From: Sulfurivermis fontis
Lineage (GTDB): Bacteria; Pseudomonadota; Gammaproteobacteria; Thiohalomonadales; Thiohalomonadaceae
Assembly: GCF_004001245.1 (NCBI RefSeq)
Contig: NZ_AP018724.1
Span: forward strand, 2,410,501 to 2,474,500
Reading direction: 5' to 3'
DNA length: 64,000 bases
Shown: one piece after another, positions 10,234-17,211 of the stretch
How the letters are laid out: each line of letters begins with the position of its first letter
Numbering within the stretch: position 1 is the first letter of the stretch
The notes under the pieces: model-generated
Databases searched by the model: none
What the model was told of the DNA's origin: nothing
Seen by the model: the letters and a program-made list of their open reading frames with translations, nothing else
Translations under genes and position numbers: made by a program

Positions 10234-10339
10234 GTCCGCAAATGAGCGCGACTGGACGCCACTAACGCGCGACGGCCCCGTCTGATTTGCGTTTATTGGC
10301 GTTCATTTGCGGACTGAGCCGCTGTCATTCCAGTCGCGC
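10234..10339. repeat. Interleaved inverted repeats (A-B-A'-B')
   Basis: Arm A GTCCGCAAATGA (10234-10245) pairs with A' TCATTTGCGGAC (10303-10314), exact over 12 bp. Arm B GCGCGACTGGA (10246-10256) pairs with B' TCCAGTCGCGC (10329-10339), exact over 11 bp. The arms are interleaved rather than nested. They occupy the pyrC-rnt spacer just upstream of rnt. The inner sequence carries TTTGCGTTTATTGGCGTTCA, which looks like a degenerate repeat of TTTGCGTT/TTGGCGTT units. Confidence 0.6.
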
Positions 10340-10371
10340 CGCGGCGCCGAATTGGGGTATCCTGCGCCCCC

Positions 10372-11004
10372 ATGACGATGTCCGAACACAAACCGGCCCT
10401 GGCCCGGCGCTTTCGCGGTTTTCTGCCGGTGGTGGTGGACGTGGAAACCGCCGGCTTCAACGCCCAGACCGACGCCCTGCTGGAGATCGCGGCGGTCACC
10501 CTGCGCATGGACGAGTCCGGCCTGATCTATCCGCACGAAACCCACCACGCCCATGTCGAACCCTTCGTCGGCGCCAACCTGGATCAGCGCGCACTGGATT
10601 TCACCGGCATCGACCCCTACCACCCGCTGCGCCTGGCCCTGCCCGAGCGCGAGGCGCTGGAAAAGATCTTCGAACCCATCCGCCGCGAGGTACGCGAACA
10701 GGCCTGCACCCGCGCCATCCTGGTCGGCCATAACCCGTTTTTCGACCTCGGCTTCCTCAACGCCGCCGTGGCGCGCACCAAGATCAAGAAAAATCCCTTT
10801 CACGCCTTCAGCAGCTTCGACACCGTCACCCTGTCCGGCCTCGCCTTCGGCCAGACCGTGCTGGCCCGCGCAGTACAGGCCGCCGGCCTGAGCTGGGACT
10901 CCACCCAGGCCCATTCCGCCCTGTATGACGCCGAGCGCACCGCCGAGCTGTTCTGCACCATCGTCAACCGCTGGCGCGCCCTGGAGTTCGGCGGGGAGTC
11001 TTAA
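10372..11004 (+). CDS. rnt: Ribonuclease T
   Basis: 210 residues, a DEDD-family 3'-5' exoribonuclease acting on the CCA end of tRNA and in 3' maturation of small stable RNAs. Exo I is [11 protein letters not shown] (Asp23, Glu25), Exo II is [16 protein letters not shown], and Exo III is [15 protein letters not shown] (His181, Asp186). The length matches E. coli RNase T. Its TAA stop lies inside the target-site duplication of a mobile repeat that follows. That insertion separates the stop from the hairpin terminator at 11161. Confidence 0.95.
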   Translation: MTMSEHKPALARRFRGFLPVVVDVETAGFNAQTDALLEIAAVTLRMDESGLIYPHETHHAHVEPFVGANLDQRALDFTGIDPYHPLRLALPEREALEKIFEPIRREVREQACTRAILVGHNPFFDLGFLNAAVARTKIKKNPFHAFSSFDTVTLSGLAFGQTVLARAVQAAGLSWDSTQAHSALYDAERTAELFCTIVNRWRALEFGGES

Positions 11005-11157
11005 GGAAGCTCAGAATAAGTTCAGAGCTTCCGCGGCACAGGGATGTGCCGCCATTTTTCAACGACGATAACTCGTCGAAAATTGAAGCCAATCGAAAAT
11101 CACACTTTTCGCTTGGCGTGGTCTGAGAAGTCCAGGATGGACTTATTCAGACCTTCC
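11005..11157. mobile_element. 153-bp five-hairpin MITE, copy A (TSD TTAA)
   Basis: The element begins GGAAGCTC and ends GACCTTCC. It is flanked by TTAA at 11001-11004 and 11158-11161, a 4-bp target duplication. Inside are five consecutive hairpins: 11005-11032, 11033-11052 (GCGGCACA/TGTGCCGC), 11053-11085 (degenerate in this copy), 11086-11117 and 11118-11153. The two ends form an imperfect terminal inverted repeat, GGAAGSTCTGAATAAGTYC. It has no coding capacity. The TTAA contains the rnt stop codon, so the insertion fell exactly at the gene end. Confidence 0.9.
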
Positions 11158-11160
11158 TTA

Positions 11161-11195
11161 AAAAAAGCCGGCCCCCTATGGGAGCCGGCTTTTTT
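11161..11195. terminator. Bidirectional terminator between rnt and grxD
   Basis: AAAAAAGCCGGC and GCCGGCTTTTTT flank a short loop, giving a stem with A-run on one side and T-run on the other. It can end rnt transcription rightwards and grxD transcription leftwards. A mobile repeat now sits between it and rnt. Confidence 0.85.
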
Positions 11196-11221
11196 GCGCC
11201 GATCGCGACTCGAAACGGCTT

Positions 11222-11545
11222 CTAAGCCGTCTTGGCCACAGCTTCCTGCGTCATCTTCTGCAGTTCGCCCTTCTGGTACAACTCCAGGGTGATGTCGCAG
11301 CCGCCGATCAACTCGCCGTTGATGTAGATCTGCGGAAAGGTCGGCCAGTTGGCGTAGCGCGGCAGGTTCTCGAATATCTCGCGGTCCATCAATACGTTGA
11401 CGTAGGCAAACTCGACGCCACAGGCGGACAGGGCCTGGGCGGCACGGCTGGAGAAGCCGCACTGCGGCATCTGCGGCGTGCCCTTCATATAGATGATGAT
11501 GGGATTCTGCTTTACTTGCTGATCGATACGTTCCAGTACGTCCAT
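11222..11545 (-). CDS. grxD: Monothiol glutaredoxin, Grx4 type
   Basis: 107 residues with the monothiol active site CGFS at residues 29-32. The TFPQIYINGELIGGCDI glutathione/Fe-S binding block is present. Such proteins carry a [2Fe-2S] cluster bridged with glutathione and pass it to Fe-S acceptors or pair with BolA. Length and N-terminus (MDVLERIDQQVKQNPIIIYMKG) match E. coli GrxD. It is a single gene facing rnt with a shared terminator. No partner gene is adjacent. Confidence 0.96.
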   Translation of the reverse strand: MDVLERIDQQVKQNPIIIYMKGTPQMPQCGFSSRAAQALSACGVEFAYVNVLMDREIFENLPRYANWPTFPQIYINGELIGGCDITLELYQKGELQKMTQEAVAKTA

Positions 11546-11700
11546 AAGCTGATGACCTCATTGTTGAAAACGGCAGCGCGCAGGGGCAGTAGCTGAACAT
11601 GGGGACTATGGCCGGGAGTTCAACCCCGGCCTAGCAAACAACCATGACATATACAGGGGTAATACCTCGCCGGAGGTAAGTGCCGCGGCAGTCCGGCTAG
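11546..11700. other. Intergenic upstream region of grxD
   Basis: This stretch and copy B make up the 361-base gap between grxD and the amidotransferase gene. It holds a GGCCGGG...CCCCGGCC hairpin (about 11610-11632) and a few short inverted pairs, with no open frame of family-like sequence. The right end, CTAG at 11697-11700, is the left target duplication of the next mobile repeat. Confidence 0.5.
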
Positions 11701-11906
11701 GGAAGCTCTGAATTAAGTTCAGAGCTTCCGCGGCACAGGGATGTGCCGCCATTTTTCAACGACGATAAGTCGTTGAAAAATGAAGCCGAGCGAAAATCAC
11801 ACTTTTCGCTTGGCGTGGTTTTGTCCACGGATGGACTTATGTCGCGCAGCCCAGGGAGGGGCGGGAGCGACCTGAGAAGTCCAGGATGGACTTATTCAGA
11901 CCTTCC
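11701..11906. mobile_element. Five-hairpin MITE, copy B, enlarged to 206 bp (TSD CTAG)
   Basis: Same ends and hairpins as copy A, flanked by CTAG at 11697-11700 and 11907-11910. Hairpin 3 is perfect here (CATTTTTCAACGAC/GTCGTTGAAAAATG). About 53 extra bases lie between hairpins 4 and 5 (around 11819-11871). They include GTCCACGGATGGAC, which echoes the loop of hairpin 5. The right CTAG contains the stop codon (TAG on the minus strand) of the amidotransferase gene. Confidence 0.9.
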
Positions 11907-13688
11907 CTAGTAGTAAATGTCGACATTGCGCTGCAGCCACAGTTCCAGCAGCGCCAGGTGCCACAGCTTGCTGCCGCGCAGGTAGGTGAAATGTTGCTCC
12001 GGCTCCGCCAGCAACTTTTCCACATAGGCACGGTTGAACAGGCCGCGCTGGCGGCAGGCGTTGGAATCGAGGATGTCGCGCATGAAATCGAGGAACGGAC
12101 CACGCACGTATTTCAACGCCGGCATGGGGAAGTAGCCCTTGGGCCGATCGATGACACCGTCGGGGATCAGACCGCGGGCGATCTTCTTCAATACATGCTT
12201 GCCACCGGAGCCGAGCTTGAGTTCCGGCGGCAGTTGCATCGCCAGTTCCACCAACTCGTGATCGAGGAAGGGGACGCGCGCCTCCAGGCCCCAGGCCATG
12301 GTCATGTTGTCGACACGCTTGACCGGGTCGTCGACGATGAGGGTGGTGGTATCCATGCGCAGCACGCGATCGATGAAGGTATCGGCACCGGGCTGGGTGA
12401 GCAGCTTTTCGATCAGCATCCCGGTGTGATCCTCGCCGCGGAACGGCTCGGCCACGGTTTGCAGGAACTCGCTGTGCGGACGATCGAAATAGTGTTTGGC
12501 GAAGCGCTCCAGGTCAGTACCGCCCTCGGCCTCCATGCGCGGATACCAGAAGTAGCCGCCGAACACCTCGTCGGCGCCCTGGCCGCTCTGCACCACCTTC
12601 ACCTCCTGTGCCACGCGCTCGGCCAGCAGATAGAAGGCCACCGCGTCCTGCCCCACCATGGGCTCGGCCATCTGCTCCACCGCCTCGGGCAGACGCAGCA
12701 ACACCTGATCGTTGGAGATGGCATATTTGTGATGGCGCGTGTCGTACATCGCCACCACCTGATCGGAATACTCGAACTCGCTGCCTTTCTCCTCCGGCAC
12801 GTCCTCGAAACCGATGGAAAAGGTGAGTATGTCCTTGACGCCCTGCTCCGCCAGCAGGCCCACCAGCAGGCTGGAATCGAGGCCGCCGGACAGCAGCACG
12901 CCCACCGGCACGTCGGCGATCTCCAGACGACGCTTCACCGCCTTCTTCAGCGCCGTGTGGATCGCCTCGGTCCATTCCTGCTCGCTGCGCGGCTCGCTCG
13001 GACGGTGGGCGTAGAGCTGCCAGTACTGCCGTTCGCTGCGCCGGCCGTCCTTGTCGATGGTCAGGGTATGGCCCGGTGCCAGCTTGCGGATGCCGTTGAG
13101 GAGGGTGCGCGGCGCCGGGATCACGCCGTGCAGGGTGAACTGGTGGTGCAGGCCGAGCGGGTCGATGCCGACGTCGGCGCCACCGGCGGCGAGCAGGGCC
13201 TGCGTGTTGGAGGCAAAATGGAAGGTCTTGCCGTCGTGACTGTAGTACAACGGCTTGATGCCGAGGCGATCGCGCGCCAGGAACAGGCGCTGGCACCGGA
13301 TATCCCAGATGGCGAAGGCGAACATGCCGGTGAGATGTTCGACGCACTGCTCGCCCCAGGCGGCATAGGCCTTGAGGATGACCTCCGAATCACCGTCGGA
13401 GAAAAAGTTGTAACCGCGCTCGCGCAGTTCCGCGCGCAGGTCGCGGTAGTTGTAGATGGTGCCGTTGAACACCAGCACCAGGCCGAGTTCATTGTCGATC
13501 ATCGGCTGGTGGGAACGCTGCGACAGATCGATGATGGCCAGGCGACGATGCCCCAGCGCCAGCGGGCCGTCGGAATAACTGCCTTCGTGGTCCGGGCCGC
13601 GCCGCTCCAGGCGGTGCAACATGCGCCCCAGCACGGCCAGGTCGGGCACGTGGCCATCCAGTCTCAGTTCACCGCAAATTCCGCACAT
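11907..13688 (-). CDS. Asparagine-synthetase-like amidotransferase, probable N-acetylglutaminylglutamine amide (NAGGN) type
   Basis: 593 residues: class II glutamine amidotransferase domain with catalytic Cys2 (MCGICGELRLDGHVPDL), then an ATP-pyrophosphatase synthetase domain with the P-loop VLLSGGLDSSLLVGLL. The sequence order RRGPDHEGSYSDGPLALGHRRLAIIDLSQRSHQPM resembles the amidotransferase (AsnO type) that amidates the osmolyte dipeptide N-acetylglutaminylglutamine in Pseudomonas and rhizobia. There it sits next to a GNAT/ATP-grasp dipeptide synthetase and a peptidase. Those partners are not adjacent here. Plain asparagine synthetase (AsnB) is the alternative. Its TAG stop is formed by the target duplication of copy B. 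Confidence 0.78.
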   Translation of the reverse strand: MCGICGELRLDGHVPDLAVLGRMLHRLERRGPDHEGSYSDGPLALGHRRLAIIDLSQRSHQPMIDNELGLVLVFNGTIYNYRDLRAELRERGYNFFSDGDSEVILKAYAAWGEQCVEHLTGMFAFAIWDIRCQRLFLARDRLGIKPLYYSHDGKTFHFASNTQALLAAGGADVGIDPLGLHHQFTLHGVIPAPRTLLNGIRKLAPGHTLTIDKDGRRSERQYWQLYAHRPSEPRSEQEWTEAIHTALKKAVKRRLEIADVPVGVLLSGGLDSSLLVGLLAEQGVKDILTFSIGFEDVPEEKGSEFEYSDQVVAMYDTRHHKYAISNDQVLLRLPEAVEQMAEPMVGQDAVAFYLLAERVAQEVKVVQSGQGADEVFGGYFWYPRMEAEGGTDLERFAKHYFDRPHSEFLQTVAEPFRGEDHTGMLIEKLLTQPGADTFIDRVLRMDTTTLIVDDPVKRVDNMTMAWGLEARVPFLDHELVELAMQLPPELKLGSGGKHVLKKIARGLIPDGVIDRPKGYFPMPALKYVRGPFLDFMRDILDSNACRQRGLFNRAYVEKLLAEPEQHFTYLRGSKLWHLALLELWLQRNVDIYY

Positions 13689-13695
13689 AACGTCA

Positions 13696-13727
13696 GTCGC
13701 AAGTTACAAGTGGCAGGTTGCAATAAG
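13696..13727. repeat. CAAGTTACAAGTGGCAGGTTGCAA repeat arm
   Basis: A single arm of the AAGTTACAAGTG-type repeat family lies directly upstream of the amidotransferase start. No opposed arm is obvious here, so it may be a half-element. Confidence 0.5.
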
Positions 13728-13733
13728 GCCGGA

Positions 13734-14063
13734 TCAAGGGCCGACGCGCAGGTTGTTGACGACGCCTTTGACGCCGTCGATCTGTCGCACCATGTCAGCG
13801 ATATGTTCCGCGCTGTCATTGCTGGCAACCGTGCCGGCCAGGGTGACCACGGCATCACGCACGCTGACGCGGATATCGCCGGCGTTGACACTCCTGTCGC
13901 GCACGAGGGCGCGGTTCACCGCCGCGGCCAGCAGATTGTCGGCGCGCGCCTCCTCATAACTGCGGCCGTCCTCCGCCCGCCCGCCCTGGCCGGCGCCCAT
14001 CATGGTGCCGGCGGCGCAGCCGCCGAGCAGTGCCGCCATCAACAGCATCGTTGCAATACGCAT
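13734..14063 (-). CDS. BON-domain lipoprotein
   Basis: 109 residues. The lipoprotein signal MRIATMLLMAALLGGC gives lipobox LGGC. The mature part holds one BON domain (VNRALVRDRSVNAGDIRVSV, VVTLAGTVASNDSAEHIADM, IDGVKGVVNNLRV), the phospholipid-binding type seen in OsmY and DolP. It would be an outer-membrane or periplasmic envelope-stress protein. GGGAG lies 9 bases before the ATG at 14063; upstream in-frame ATGs at 14072 and 14096 have worse spacing. It lies 29 bases downstream of the hydantoinase B gene. Confidence 0.82.
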   Translation of the reverse strand: MRIATMLLMAALLGGCAAGTMMGAGQGGRAEDGRSYEEARADNLLAAAVNRALVRDRSVNAGDIRVSVRDAVVTLAGTVASNDSAEHIADMVRQIDGVKGVVNNLRVGP

Positions 14064-14092
14064 CCGGCTCATCTCCCTGGAAAAAAACATGT

Positions 14093-15619
14093 TCAACCCT
14101 CGCCACAGCCGCCCCCGCCAGGCGTGGCTATGGTAACCCGATCGCCGGGGGCGACGGCGACGCTGACCTTGCCCGGCAGCAGAGCACCGTTGCGACGGTT
14201 CTCGCCCGTGGCGCCGGGGCTGCCGCCGGCCAGTCCCCAGGGCGCATGACGCCGCCGCTCGGTGAGCAGGGTGAGCTGGGCCGGGGCGAGAAATTCGAAT
14301 TCGCGCACGATGCCGTCACCACCGCGGCGCTGCCCCGCGCCGCCCGAGCCGCGCCGTACCGCATAGCGCGTGACGCGCAGCGGATAGGCCGACTCCAGGG
14401 CCTCGATGGGCGTGTTGAGGGTGTTGGTCATATGGGTCTGTACCGCATCCAGCCCGCCACCGCCGGCGCCCGCCCCCATGCCGCCGCCGATGGTTTCATA
14501 GTAGTCCCAGTCACGGCCGCCGTTCCTGGCGCCCATGGCGACGTTGTTCATGCTGCCGTGGCTCGCCGCCGGAATCTGCAGCGGCAGGGCCTGGGCCAGG
14601 GCGCCGCAGATCACGTCCACCACCCGCGTGCTGGTCTCCACATTGCCCGCCGCCACAGCCGCCGGGCGCCGGGCGTTGAGCAGGCAGCCCTCCGGCGCGC
14701 TGAGTTCGATGGCGCGGAAGGCACCGGCGCAGGCCGGAGTCTCGCGCGGCATCAGGCAGCGGAACACGTAGTACACCGCTGCGGCCGCCACCGACAGCGG
14801 ACAATTGACGTTGCCGGCCACCTGCGGCGCCGTGCCGGCGAAGTCCACCCGGACCCGGCCGCCCGCCACCTGCACCCGCGCCATGATGCCGATGTCCTGG
14901 CTGCCGACGCCGTCGTCGTCCAGCACATCGCCAAAGACATACTCTCCGTCGGGGATCTTCGCCAGCGCGCCATGGGCCAGGCGCTCGGCGTAATCATTGA
15001 GGGCCGTCAGTGCGGCACGATAGGCACTGCCCCCCATGCCCTGCACCAGTTCACGCAACCGCGCCAGGGCGGTGAGGTTGGCGCTCACTTGCGCGGCAAA
15101 ATCGCCCGCCGCCTCGTCACGTCCGCCGGCCAGCCGCGCCAGCAGCGCGGCATCGGTACGACCGTCACGCACCAGCAGGGTGGGCGGAATCACCAGCCCC
15201 TCCTCGTCCAGCGTGCGCGAAATCGGCATGGAGCCGGGACTGTGCGCCCCGATATTGGCGTGGTGGGCGCGATTGGCGACAAATCCCAATAGCTCGCCGT
15301 CGAGCAGCAGCGGCGCGATGACCGTGACGTCGGGCAGGTGGGTGCCGCCGAGAAAGGGGTCGTTGACCACCACCATGTCGCCGGCGCGCCAGTCGATACC
15401 GCTGACGATGCCGCGCATGGCGTAGGCCATGCTGCCGAGGTGCACCGGGATGTGCGCCGCCTGGGCGCACAGCTCGCCTGCGGCATCGAACACGGCACAG
15501 GAAAAATCCAGGCGGTCACGGATGTTGGGCGAGAAGGCCGCGCGGCGCAGCGCCGCCCCCATCTCGTCACAGACGGCCTCGATACGGCTGGCGAACAGCG
15601 ACAGTTCTATGGCATCCAT
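14093..15619 (-). CDS. Hydantoinase B / 5-oxoprolinase beta-type subunit
   Basis: 508 residues of the hydantoinase B family. Conserved blocks are [74 protein letters not shown] and the glycine-rich C-terminal [10 protein letters not shown]. In characterised systems it partners with a hydantoinase A subunit to hydrolyse 5-oxoproline, N-methylhydantoin or similar lactams with ATP. No A subunit is adjacent, which is unusual. The start at 15619 ([16 protein letters not shown]) is preferred over an ATG 30 bases upstream. It is divergent from soxY. Confidence 0.88.
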   Translation of the reverse strand: MDAIELSLFASRIEAVCDEMGAALRRAAFSPNIRDRLDFSCAVFDAAGELCAQAAHIPVHLGSMAYAMRGIVSGIDWRAGDMVVVNDPFLGGTHLPDVTVIAPLLLDGELLGFVANRAHHANIGAHSPGSMPISRTLDEEGLVIPPTLLVRDGRTDAALLARLAGGRDEAAGDFAAQVSANLTALARLRELVQGMGGSAYRAALTALNDYAERLAHGALAKIPDGEYVFGDVLDDDGVGSQDIGIMARVQVAGGRVRVDFAGTAPQVAGNVNCPLSVAAAAVYYVFRCLMPRETPACAGAFRAIELSAPEGCLLNARRPAAVAAGNVETSTRVVDVICGALAQALPLQIPAASHGSMNNVAMGARNGGRDWDYYETIGGGMGAGAGGGGLDAVQTHMTNTLNTPIEALESAYPLRVTRYAVRRGSGGAGQRRGGDGIVREFEFLAPAQLTLLTERRRHAPWGLAGGSPGATGENRRNGALLPGKVSVAVAPGDRVTIATPGGGGCGEG

Positions 15620-15774
15620 GGCGCGGGATGGTAGCCCATCCCATGACAAATCGCAGCGGGCGGGAGAAACTCCACAGAAATTCTAGTGTCACACGCCATA
15701 AGTCCCTATCATATGCCCCTCGAACGGTCCCGGACCCAACCCATTTCCAACCCAAGCTCCAAGGAGTCTGTCAC

Positions 15775-16245
15775 GTGAACACCAAGCGCAGAATCTTTCT
15801 CAAGGGCACCCTGGCCAGCAGCGCCGTTGCCGTCGCCGTCGGCGCCGGCCTGCTCTCCCCCCGTCAGGTGCTGGCCGCCTGGCCCAAGGAGGCCTTCGAG
15901 GCCAAGGACATCGCTGCCAGCCTGAAGGGCGTCTACAACGCCGACATGACCACCCCCAGCAACGACATCGAGATCAAGGCCCCCGACATCGCCGAGAACG
16001 GCGCCGTGGTCCCGGTCACCGTCAATGCCAACATCAAGGGCATCGAGTCCATCAGCCTGTTCGTCGAGCAGAACGGCACTCCCCTCACCGCCGTCTTCAA
16101 CCTGGCCCCCAATGCCCTCGGCACCGTCTCCACCCGCGTCAAGATGGGCAAGACCTCCAACGTGGTCGCCGTGGTCAAGGCCGGCGGCACCCTGTATGCC
16201 GGCCGCAAGGAAGTGAAGGTCACCATCGGCGGCTGCGGCGGTTAA
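15775..16245 (+). CDS. soxY: Sulfur oxidation carrier protein SoxY
   Basis: 156 residues with GTG start preceded by AAGGAG. A Tat signal (KRRIFLKGTLASSAVAVAVG) exports the folded protein. The C-terminus ends in GGCGG, the swinging-arm motif whose cysteine covalently carries the sulfur substrate in the periplasm. The SoxY beta-sandwich blocks (VVPVTVNANIKGIESISLFV, VSTRVKMGKTSNVVAVVK) are present. It forms the SoxYZ carrier with the product of the next gene. soxX, A, B, C and D are not in the window, so either a partial Sox pathway or a distant locus is implied. Confidence 0.95.
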   Translation: MNTKRRIFLKGTLASSAVAVAVGAGLLSPRQVLAAWPKEAFEAKDIAASLKGVYNADMTTPSNDIEIKAPDIAENGAVVPVTVNANIKGIESISLFVEQNGTPLTAVFNLAPNALGTVSTRVKMGKTSNVVAVVKAGGTLYAGRKEVKVTIGGCGG

Positions 16246-16287
16246 GCCACGGCACACACTGACGAATTGATACAGAGGACTATCTAA

Positions 16288-16602
16288 ATGGCAGATTCAA
16301 TCAAGATCCGCGCCACCCTCAAGGGCGATGTCTGCACCGTCAAGGCGCTCATCAAGCATCCGATGGAGACCGGCCAGCGCAAGGACAAGAAGACCGGCCA
16401 GGTCATCCCGGCCCACTTCATCCAGGAAGTCGTCTGCACCCACAACGGCAAGAACGTGCTGACCTCCGCCTGGGGCGCCGCCATCTCCGCCAACCCCTAT
16501 CTCTCCATCGAGTTCTCCGGCGCCAAGAAGGGGGACAAGGTCGCCCTCGCCTGGGTCGACAACAAGGGCGAGAAGGACTCGGCCGAGACCGATATCGGCT
16601 AA
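16288..16602 (+). CDS. soxZ: Sulfur oxidation protein SoxZ
   Basis: 104 residues, full length for SoxZ. It begins MADSIKIRATLKGDVCTVKA and has the SoxZ core HPMETGQRKDKKTGQVIPAH and ISANPYLSIEFSG. It has no signal peptide; SoxZ is exported with Tat-tagged SoxY as a heterodimer. It lies 42 bases after soxY with a ribosome site (AGAGGA). A strong hairpin terminator follows, so soxYZ forms its own unit. Confidence 0.96.
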   Translation: MADSIKIRATLKGDVCTVKALIKHPMETGQRKDKKTGQVIPAHFIQEVVCTHNGKNVLTSAWGAAISANPYLSIEFSGAKKGDKVALAWVDNKGEKDSAETDIG

Positions 16603-16629
16603 GCCGCAGTCTCTCGTGCACTACCCAAG

Positions 16630-16657
16630 GCGGGGCAGCAATGCCCCGCTTTTTTTT
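16630..16657 (+). terminator. Rho-independent terminator after soxZ
   Basis: The stem GCGGGGCA/TGCCCCGC with loop GCAA is followed by eight T. Confidence 0.9.
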
Positions 16658-16784
16658 GGCAATTCCAGAGTGATTTTCTTGGTTGCCGCCTGTACCCACG
16701 GAGAGTACCGTTGCGCAAGGAACCCGCGTAGTTCCGGGTGCTTCCGCACCACACATAACAAATACATGACCGGGGGAGGACACC

Positions 16785-17198
16785 ATGCGCTATTTCGCAT
16801 GCCTATTGCTTTTGAGCCTGAGCTGGCCCGCGCTGGCGGACAAGCCGCTGGCACCGCAGCAACTACCCGGTGCCACCGTGGTGGATGCCGAGCGGGCAGT
16901 GCTGCTCATCCAGACCACCCCCACCCTCGTCGTCATCGACAGCCGACTTGGTGAAGAACACGACAAGGGGCACATACCCGGCGCCGTGAACCTGCTCGAT
17001 ACCGACATGACCGAGGCCGCCCTGTCCCGCATCGCCCCGGACCGCGACACACCCCTGCTGTTCTATTGCAACGGCGAGCGCTGCCTGCGCAGCAGCAATG
17101 CCGCGGCCAAGGCCGCCGCCTGGGGTTACCGCACCGTCTACTGGTTCCGCGGCGGCTGGCAGGAGTGGCAACAAAAAGAGCTTCCCGTAGCGCGCTGA
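16785..17198 (+). CDS. Periplasmic rhodanese-like sulfurtransferase
   Basis: 137 residues with a cleavable signal peptide (MRYFACLLLLSLSWPALA). A single rhodanese domain follows: LVVIDSRLGEEHDKGHIPGAVNL is the CH2A region, and the active-site loop FYCNGERCLRSS places the persulfide cysteine at Cys95 with a second Cys100. The loop begins CNGERC, a common single-domain rhodanese arrangement. Position after soxYZ suggests handling of sulfane sulfur from thiosulfate oxidation. It has its own leader of about 130 bases after the soxZ terminator. It is followed 13 bases later by a diguanylate cyclase gene. Confidence 0.88.
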   Translation: MRYFACLLLLSLSWPALADKPLAPQQLPGATVVDAERAVLLIQTTPTLVVIDSRLGEEHDKGHIPGAVNLLDTDMTEAALSRIAPDRDTPLLFYCNGERCLRSSNAAAKAAAWGYRTVYWFRGGWQEWQQKELPVAR

Positions 17199-17211
17199 AC
17201 AGCCGCCGATC

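Noticed and set aside
11100-11600. A 166-codon frame over grxD
   Set aside because: It is another frame of the grxD strand running through the terminator into the mobile repeat.
11886-14249. A 787-codon open frame on the plus strand
   Set aside because: It is antisense to the amidotransferase and BON genes; such long antisense frames are common in GC-rich DNA.
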